Source: Ottelia alismoides
Taxonomy: Eukaryota > Streptophyta > Magnoliopsida > Alismatales > Hydrocharitaceae
Assembly (NCBI GenBank): GCA_037367405.1
Contig: JAZKJV010009775.1
Location: forward strand, 1,054,001 to 1,118,000
Direction: 5' to 3'
Length of the DNA: 64,000 nt
Position numbers and translations under genes: made by a program. Within the stretch, counting starts at the first letter, position 1; each line of letters opens with the position of its first letter. Of this stretch, positions 57,518-64,000 are shown in pieces. The notes under the pieces are model-generated. The model saw only the letters and a program-made list of their open reading frames with translations. It did no database searches and had not been told where the DNA came from.

Positions 57518-57809
57518 GTTCGACTCATCATCCTCATCTTCCGATTGTCCTAAAGAGGGAAGGGGCGACAGGCCCAGCTAGGCCTCTAAGTCATCGAAGA
57601 TGTAGGGGGATGCAAATTCTGAGATGTACTCGTTTCTAAGGACCTCGCAAATAGACTCATGTACAAGATCTTCTCCAGAGGGAAGGGACTCATCGGTGCT
57701 GGTTGGGTTCTGTCCCCATGGCCCAACAGTGTCTATGTGAATGAAATCTGCTTCAGATGAAGAGTATTTGGTGTTGGATTCGGAATCCGGTTCTACCATC
57801 TGGTTTGCT
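57518..57809 (-). pseudogene. gypsy E protease-RT linker
   Basis: An acidic linker in the same frame as the RT (57799 onward; SSSEADFIHIDTVGPWG, SGEDLVHESICEVL). One TAG near 57578 separates it from the RT frame. The counterpart in D is 48111-48506. Confidence 0.7.
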
Positions 57810-58450
57810 TCATCTCAAGTTCCTCATCTCCTCCTGGAGTTTGGAACTGGATTTTCCCAATCTTATAATCAAACAAGGCCCCTGTGTTCTAAGGAAGGGC
57901 CTTCCTAATATGATATGGGAATCTATCCAATTACGAGGGGTCTCCATATCAAGGATGGTAAAGTCCACCATGTACTCCTGACCCTCGACTTTGATGACAA
58001 CGTTCCTCAATTCACATTGGGACCTCTTGGTTGATTTATCAACGAACTGAAGGAGGGCTCTAGATTTCCTAAGAGGTCCGAGATTAAGCTACTCATAGAG
58101 GGTTGTAGGCATTAAGTTTATTGATGAACCGTTGTCCAAGAGAGTGCGTGCAAACGCAGTGTCATCAACATGACTCACCACATAATGTGCACCCATGTCT
58201 CTTCATTTCCTTGGAAACACATTCTGTATTACACATGTCGTGGCTATTGACAGAACTTGTTCCTCACCACGGCTTTTGGTCTTTCTGCTAACCCTAGTAG
58301 GTGTGCATCTCACCTTAAGGTATTTCTGAAATGCAGGTGTCATTTCCACATAGTTATCAAAGGGAATCGTGACCTTGATATGTTTGTTGCAAAACTCTGC
58401 CATCTCAGGATCATCTTTTTGATTTTTTTTAATTTTTTGCTTTCCACCCT
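57810..58450 (-). pseudogene. gypsy E aspartic protease
   Basis: The minus strand reads KYLKVRCTPTR near 58300-58330, DMGAHYVVSHVDD, then LLDNGSSINLMP (catalytic Asp codon near 58134-58136). A TAG follows at 58089-58091 after TTLYE. The distal part is open at 58010-57810 with VDFTILDMETPRNW and IILGRPFLRT. As in B, the active site is D-N-G-S. Confidence 0.85.
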
Positions 58451-60849
58451 TAAGAGCTCAATGGAAAGGGGATTATTGACTCCAACTTAGATTCTAAAAA
58501 TGAAAGATTTTCATTCAAAACTGGAACCGAGTTCTGTACAGGACTCGGGCATTGAAACTGACTAGGACTCTGACCATGACTAAAACAAGACTTCTGCTGC
58601 CAGACCGGTGATGCATTCTCCGTGACTGCTGGAACTTCCACCTCAGATGGAGGTACGGGCTTGTCGTCGGTCTTGCTGGACTCCATACTAGTGTGGTTTC
58701 CTTGCTGCTTTGAGGACTCAGAAGTCCTCTTCTTCTGCTGGTGGTGGTGATGGTGGTGCTGCTGCTCCTCTGCTTCCAAGTTCTCCTCATGTAGAGACAT
58801 GGCGGCTTCTTCCTCCGGTGCCTGTGCCCGATCAGGACGATCACGGTCCTTCCTCTCCCGAGGGACATATGATTGACATTATCGTACGGAAGGATCTCAT
58901 GTTCAGATAAATAATTATCTGAATAGTATACCTGATCTCGTGGTCGGTTCTGGACTTGATTCAAGCTGTTCAGATTGGCCTGAACCTGGGCCGGAATTAG
59001 GGTCTTTGGTGCCATCTGCTGGTCCTGGTTACGAGAAATACGATTCAGATCGGTTCTCATATCCATATAGTCATTCCAGATCTTTTGGACCCTATCAGTG
59101 AGGGTCTGTATCGCCAAGCTGAGGGACTCCAATTCTCCGGTGGTCTAGGCTGGTTGATGCTGACTTGCAGATGAGGTCCTGTACTGGCCCTGTTGGCCAT
59201 GTCGGTACTGTTGTTGCATATGGGAAGGTGGCGGGCCCTACTGGTCCGAGTGGAACGTGCACAACTGCTATTGGTGGTGCTGAGGCTGGTACCCTCGTTC
59301 AGGCCTGGACTGAACAAAGCGCGGTGTGGGGACGAAGTTGTTTTCTTTGTAAGCTAGGGAAGGTCGGTGTGGTTGACTGTTCCCTATCCCCGACTGTCTG
59401 CCGACATGGTCATGGCTGTACTACAGCCCGTTGATCTCGAATACCTGCGGTGGCTCCTCGTATCATGTCTCCACTTGTGGGGGTGCATGCTGATCCTACT
59501 GAGTGTAAGTTTGCTCCTCTACCTAGCCACTCTGAGGCCCTGGTGCATGTTCCTGTACAAGATGGACTCAGTGTACAGGTACAGGTAGTGTAGAAGGGGA
59601 AGGTAGCTTTATCTTAGCTACCCCCTCAGTAAGTTCCTCCACTTGCTTCGGCAATCGCGAGAGTGCCTCAAGGTCAGTGACCCTCTTGTGAATCTGTTTG
59701 ACCATTGTTAATTTGTCTTCTATTATCCCCATGCTAGGGATAAGGTCGTCTGTCAGATTCGTTACAGTCCTCCGGGTTGTCTCGTTGGAGAGGCCTGTAG
59801 GAGACAACTGATAGGCTCTGGTGGCCTGAATTCTGCCTGTTTCTGCCATCTGCTCTAGGATCTTCCATACAACATCTTCATGTTTGTTCAAATAGCTTCC
59901 TCCACATGCAGCACTCACTAACCCCTGCATCTCGAGGGTCATACCACATAACAAGGTCTGGACTAAGATCGCTTTTGAAATGCTAGTGTAGGGGCATATT
60001 TGAATAAGATCATTAAACCTATCCCAGGCTTCATGGAATGGTTCATTGGCGCCCTGGGAGAAGCTAGCAATTTTCGTTCTCATCTGATATGTCCTACCAA
60101 GTGGGTAGAATTTCTTCAACAATAAGTCCTTGAACTGCATCTAGGTTGTACATCTCACCCCTAAGTTCTTCAGCCAATGTGTGACCTCATCTCCTAAGGC
60201 AAACGGGGTGGCCTTCAACATATGTAATCATGTCCAACCGTAGGGTGACTAAGGTTGTTGCAACCCAGCTCGATGTCTCTGAGGAAGGAGTATGGTTCTT
60301 CGTTCGCGTTTCCATTGAGCTTTGGGAACATGCTTAGGAAGTGGGGCTTCAGCTCGAACGCTTCAGGGGGGACCTCGGGTACTAGCCAACTGTGTATCTC
60401 ATTCTCTACTTGATTATATGCATCTATCATCGATCGGTATATTCCTTTGTCTTCGATCACCTGTCCCAGTCTAGCTGTTAATTCTGCGTTCAACTATTCG
60501 TCTCTAGCTAGCTGGGCTAAGACTTGAATCATGGGGTCCTCTCTGTTTTCCACCTCGTCAGGGTTTTCCTTCGGCATTCTATCCTCTTTTCCTAGGGATG
60601 AAACATAGTCTGGGATAGAGGACAAATCAAGGAAGGGATTCTTACCGAGGAGATGATCTTCCTCGGTAAGCTCAGAGGAGAGGAAAGGGTTGGTTTGAGA
60701 GTAACCACCCTGGGTGTGAGGGATCCGAAACTCAAGAGGGACATGAGCTCTGGGTGGTACAAGTTGCGCTTTAGGCCGGTGAAGATGAGTTTCGTGGGGG
60801 CTCAAAGAGAGATTGACGAATAAGGAGTCGATATACCCCAATCAGTCAT
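58451..60849 (-). pseudogene. gypsy E gag
   Basis: Likely start ATG is at 60849-60847, frameshifted early into 60841-60494 (PQTEED-type acidic text; SSELTEEDHLLGKNPFLDL). An in-frame TAG separates LARDE from LNAELTARLG. The frame 60493-60215 holds LSMFPKLNGNANEEPYSFLR. After another frame change the gag core lies at 60140-59568: KFYPLGRTYQMRTKIASF, EPFHEAWDRFNDLIQ, LVSAACGGSYLNKHED, then MGIIEDKLTMVKQIHKRV. The C-terminal part (59317-58450) is frameshifted and holds a His-rich run (HHHHHHQQKK) and Ser/Pro-rich text. No CCHC knuckle is visible. Confidence 0.85.
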
Positions 60850-62238
60850 CTTGGGTTGGCAAGAAGAATCAGGAGTTCTAAGTGAAGATAGGATTTTACT
60901 CCTACTTGAAGCAAGAAATTAAATCCAAACCCTCTATTTTTCAAACTCAACACAGCGAAGGACCCGAAACCAAGTCCGATTAGTCTGGTTGATTTTAAGT
61001 GTGATTTTCAAGCAAAATAGTAAGGAGTTATGCAGCCTATAGGGAAGTCGACTCAAAGCAGGATGCGTCTTCCCTGTTTAACATTTCGCCTAAGATACCA
61101 GCGTCCTTCCTTTCTTTGCTCCTATCCCAAGTTGATGGATTCAAAGACCTACCCCTACCTACCTGCAAGCAGGCGGAGGCTGACAAGGCCGGAACTTCAC
61201 CCCGGGGGGTTACTGGCAACTTGTCGTGAAGTACCATAATTTCGCCCATGTCTACCTATGAACAGGCGGAGGCTACTTGGTACTAGTCAGTGAACCTGAA
61301 TAATTCAACTTGTGATATTTGCTAGGATCAGTTGGTACGTGATATGGAAGGCGGGGATTTGGGCTCTTCCTTATGGTGTTCAGACACACTCAAGTACCCT
61401 CACTCAACCTGAAAACAAGGTCGGGGATTAATCTCCCGCAAGCAGAATTTCAGATTTTATTGATTTTTTTGTCAATAATGTTTTGCGGTCCAAGTTTTAA
61501 GTTAAGTTATCACTGATTTAGTCTAATACATACAGCACTCTTATCGTCCAGTCCTAATTTCCTTTACTTATGTTTTAAAAAACCAAGAGAGAGAAATCGA
61601 GAAAAGTCGATGCACGATAATCAATGATGGTATGCTGAGTGTAGAATACTTACAGTGATCCCTTCGCTTTTATGCAGGATGCAAAATAGAATTGAAAGCT
61701 TTTATACTACATGCAAATGCAGATGACAAAATCCGCTCCTAGATAAGAAGTTATATTAGAGAGTGAAGCACATGTTTGATTTGACTAGATCTGCAGTCTA
61801 AGTGCATGTTTAATGTGTTATGTGTGGTCCTAAAGAATTACGAGCACAAGCAAATCCTAGAGTGGCTCGAGGAGCAGCTAGTGCAAGCCTAGTCTAAAAA
61901 TTCAATCCACACAACACACTGAGACACGGTTCCACTATCATTACAAACACGAGAACCCAAATGGGAACCATTGGAATGAATGCAAAAATAATGGAAAATA
62001 ACAAAAAGAAGTACAAGTCCGCACAATCACTCAAAAAATTTAAAAATGCAAGCTCCTTGAAGCGCCTCGGGACTCCTCGTGTTCCTCGCACAAAAACAAA
62101 TTGAGGTCAGATAAAGGACGACATAAAAATACTCAAAATTAAAAGACAGAAAAATATTACAAGAAAACCAGGAATCAGACTACCTGGGGATGGAAAATAG
62201 AACACTCAAAAATTAACTAGAAATTAACCTAAGCCGTG
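60850..62238 (-). other. 5' untranslated leader of gypsy E
   Basis: No coding region. Sense-strand AGCCTCCGCCTG occurs twice (complements near 61169-61181 and 61263-61274), about 95 bases apart, each beside a short GC-rich fold. This parallels the doubled motif in the B leader. The remainder is AT-rich. Confidence 0.5.
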
Positions 62239-62255
62239 CCCCGGCAACATCGCCA
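62239..62255 (-). other. primer-binding site of gypsy E (Asp tRNA type)
   Basis: The minus strand reads TGGCGATGTTGCCGGGG, three bases from the LTR edge. Compared with B's site it has two changes (CC to AT), consistent with decay. Confidence 0.8.
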
Positions 62256-62258
62256 TTT

Positions 62259-64000
62259 TGAAGAGCCTCGTACTACACTTGTTAATTTAATCAAATTAAT
62301 TATTATAATTAATGTCGTGTCATTCGTTGTAGCCAATTTATACGGACTAATCAAAAACCACTTTAAATTAATTTTGAGTTTATCATAAGCAGCAAATTTA
62401 TTTTACTTAGGCAAGCCCAAGGTCGAACTAAGGGAGGCAGTTGTCTCCTTAGGTAGATTTTAAGAAAATTTCAGAGGTCAGATTTTCAGAAGATATTTTT
62501 GGTATTTTTCAACAATTTTTGTGCAATTAACGAGAAGACAATGCAATTTTCAGGCCAGATTACAAGTTATATCACAATAGTACTCAAACTAAGTCCAAAA
62601 ATTATGTGAATCTCGGCCAGAATGTGTAATGCAATGAAATTAAGCCACTAATTTTTTTCGATTTTTATGACCCTATATGAATTTACTGTGAATTAAATAT
62701 GAATGCAAGGTGATTTTTACAAAATTAATTTTAATAAATACCATGACACAATAATTCTAGATATAAAAATTATCCTAGATAGATCTAAGTGTGATGAATC
62801 CAGGAAAATTGATAAACCTAAATTGTATGTGAATTAGACCTATTAACAATCAATTAAGGAAATCACTATTTAATTTATTTAGGCCTCGAGATGCGTGTAA
62901 ATGAGTTGAATTTGGGCACAATGTAAATTAATTATCCTAAGTCTAATGTGAATTTTTGGTGATTTTTGGAATAACAGAGAATTTACTATGAATTAAAAGG
63001 CATAAATGGGTAAAATATTGAAAATTTCACCAATTTAATTATGATCAATTCCACTAATGTAACAAAAATAAGACAAGTGCCACATATGAAAGAGGACAAG
63101 TCAAGCTACACAATGCAATTTTTAAAACTGAAAAATGATGTCAAATGAGTACCTAAAAATTCGTGCAAAGACAGGGACCTAATTATAATTACAAAAAATA
63201 AATTGCTAAAAATTAAACATGCTGACAAGGACTAATATGCAATTACTTAGAATGTTGGGGACATGTATGCAAAATGACTACAAAACACGTGCGCCTCACA
63301 TGGTGCTCCTATCAGTACTGAAATGTAATTTGTAAAACTTTCAGGGGCCTCAATGGAATTTTCCCAAACCACACGTGAGAAACACGTGAGGTCTCAGGCT
63401 CGAGAGATGTCGGAGGCTCAGATGGAGGCTCGGGGGCGCTGCATGCTCGGACTTGGCTCGGGCGAGCTTCGGGGGCTTCGAGCTTATGGTCAGGGAGGAT
63501 GCTCGGAGGAGGCGACGTGGTGCACCTGGGACTGCTAGATCAAGTGGAGATCCAACGGCTGCTGATGGCTGGCACGTGGCGCGATGTGTCCCGTTTGATC
63601 AAGATCGATTCAACGGTATATGGAGCTCGCTGCAGATGAAGGTGTGGACGATCGACGACCGTTTGATCAGGATCAATCCAATGGCATCTGGAGCTCAGGG
63701 GAAGCGATGACGTGGCGTGAGGCGGAGCATGGGATCCTCCTGATCCGACGGTTGTGGGATGATAGAGACGTGGCTACTCAGAATCGTCCAATCAAGGGTA
63801 TCAGACGGTTACTATACTTCCTTCTCAAATGGTCTGCTGCCTCCTCTGATGGATGTGGTTGTGCTCCGACGAAGCTTCCTTAGCTCAGCCTCCTCCTTTT
63901 ATCGTCGGTAAAGGGTGCTGGAGATGTTGATTCTGCTCGGAAGGTTTGTCGAGGCATGGCAGAGCGTCCGAGGGTCTTAGTTGAGTCTGGAGTGTCCTAG
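62259..64000 (-). repeat. 5' LTR of gypsy E, cut by window edge
   Basis: TGAAGAGCC start. It is collinear with 48602-50340 at about 90% identity where sampled. Roughly 2.2 kb, including the U3 and promoter, should lie beyond the window. The frames at 63353-63883 are LTR leader. Confidence 0.9.

Larger units (their letters stand above)
48602..64000 (-). mobile_element. Ty3/gypsy element E (Athila/Tat-like), right end outside window
   Basis: This is a minus-strand gypsy element. It has a 3' LTR at 48602-52520, polypurine tract, hairpin-bearing 3' region, integrase, RNase H-RT, protease, gag, leader, a primer-binding site at 62239 and a 5' LTR from 62259 that runs out of the window. The LTRs differ at about one base in ten over the first 300. 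Gag-pol order and motifs match B. It inserted into D's protease. The last five D bases before it are TCGTC, which should recur after its right LTR. Confidence 0.92.

Overview
The window is plant nuclear heterochromatin made almost entirely of nested LTR retrotransposons. I see no host gene, no rRNA or tRNA gene and no CRISPR array. Two primer-binding sites match initiator-Met tRNA and two match Asp tRNA. The polyproteins are of Ty1/copia and Ty3/gypsy (Athila/Tat-like) type, and the LTRs are 2.6-3.9 kb with GC-rich transcribed leaders. An angiosperm with a large genome is certain enough; a monocot is only a guess.

Layout. 1-2161 is a plus-strand LTR (G) of a copia family. 2162-3404 is unassigned noncoding DNA. 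3405-39493 is a minus-strand copia element A of the same family as G; its left LTR is truncated. Inside A's reverse-transcriptase relic sits gypsy element B (6387-32720, plus strand) with 5-bp target duplications AGCTC. Inside B's reverse transcriptase sits copia element C (15385-26028, minus strand, duplications AGTGG). C is a second copy of the A/G family, with two 2660-bp LTRs differing at only 11 positions by my reading. From 39494 a different plus-strand gypsy remnant F supplies a 3' noncoding tail, a polypurine tract and a partial LTR. It is followed by minus-strand gypsy D (about 41400-48601). D is broken inside its protease by minus-strand gypsy E (48602 to beyond 64000).

Relative ages follow the nesting. 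LTR divergence in sampled stretches is about 9-10% for A, about 7% for B and 0.4% for C; E's LTRs differ by about 10%. No element carries an intact gag-pol. The longest surviving reading frame is the 551-codon RT-RNase H of E. C is very young yet coding-dead, and it shares disabling changes with A, so the copia family appears to move as a non-autonomous lineage.

The most unusual signal is in the 3' noncoding regions of the gypsy elements. B, D and E share a stem-loop whose 3' arm runs straight into a polypurine-tract-like sequence, and whose 5' arm can instead pair with a conserved downstream segment. D and E add three to four further copies of a simpler hairpin of the same design. Several arm changes are compensatory. 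Other shared signals are a 7-7-7 hairpin at the first bases of each LTR, a stem-loop just before the true polypurine tract, and CACGTG-centred palindromes about 1.05-1.16 kb into the LTR.
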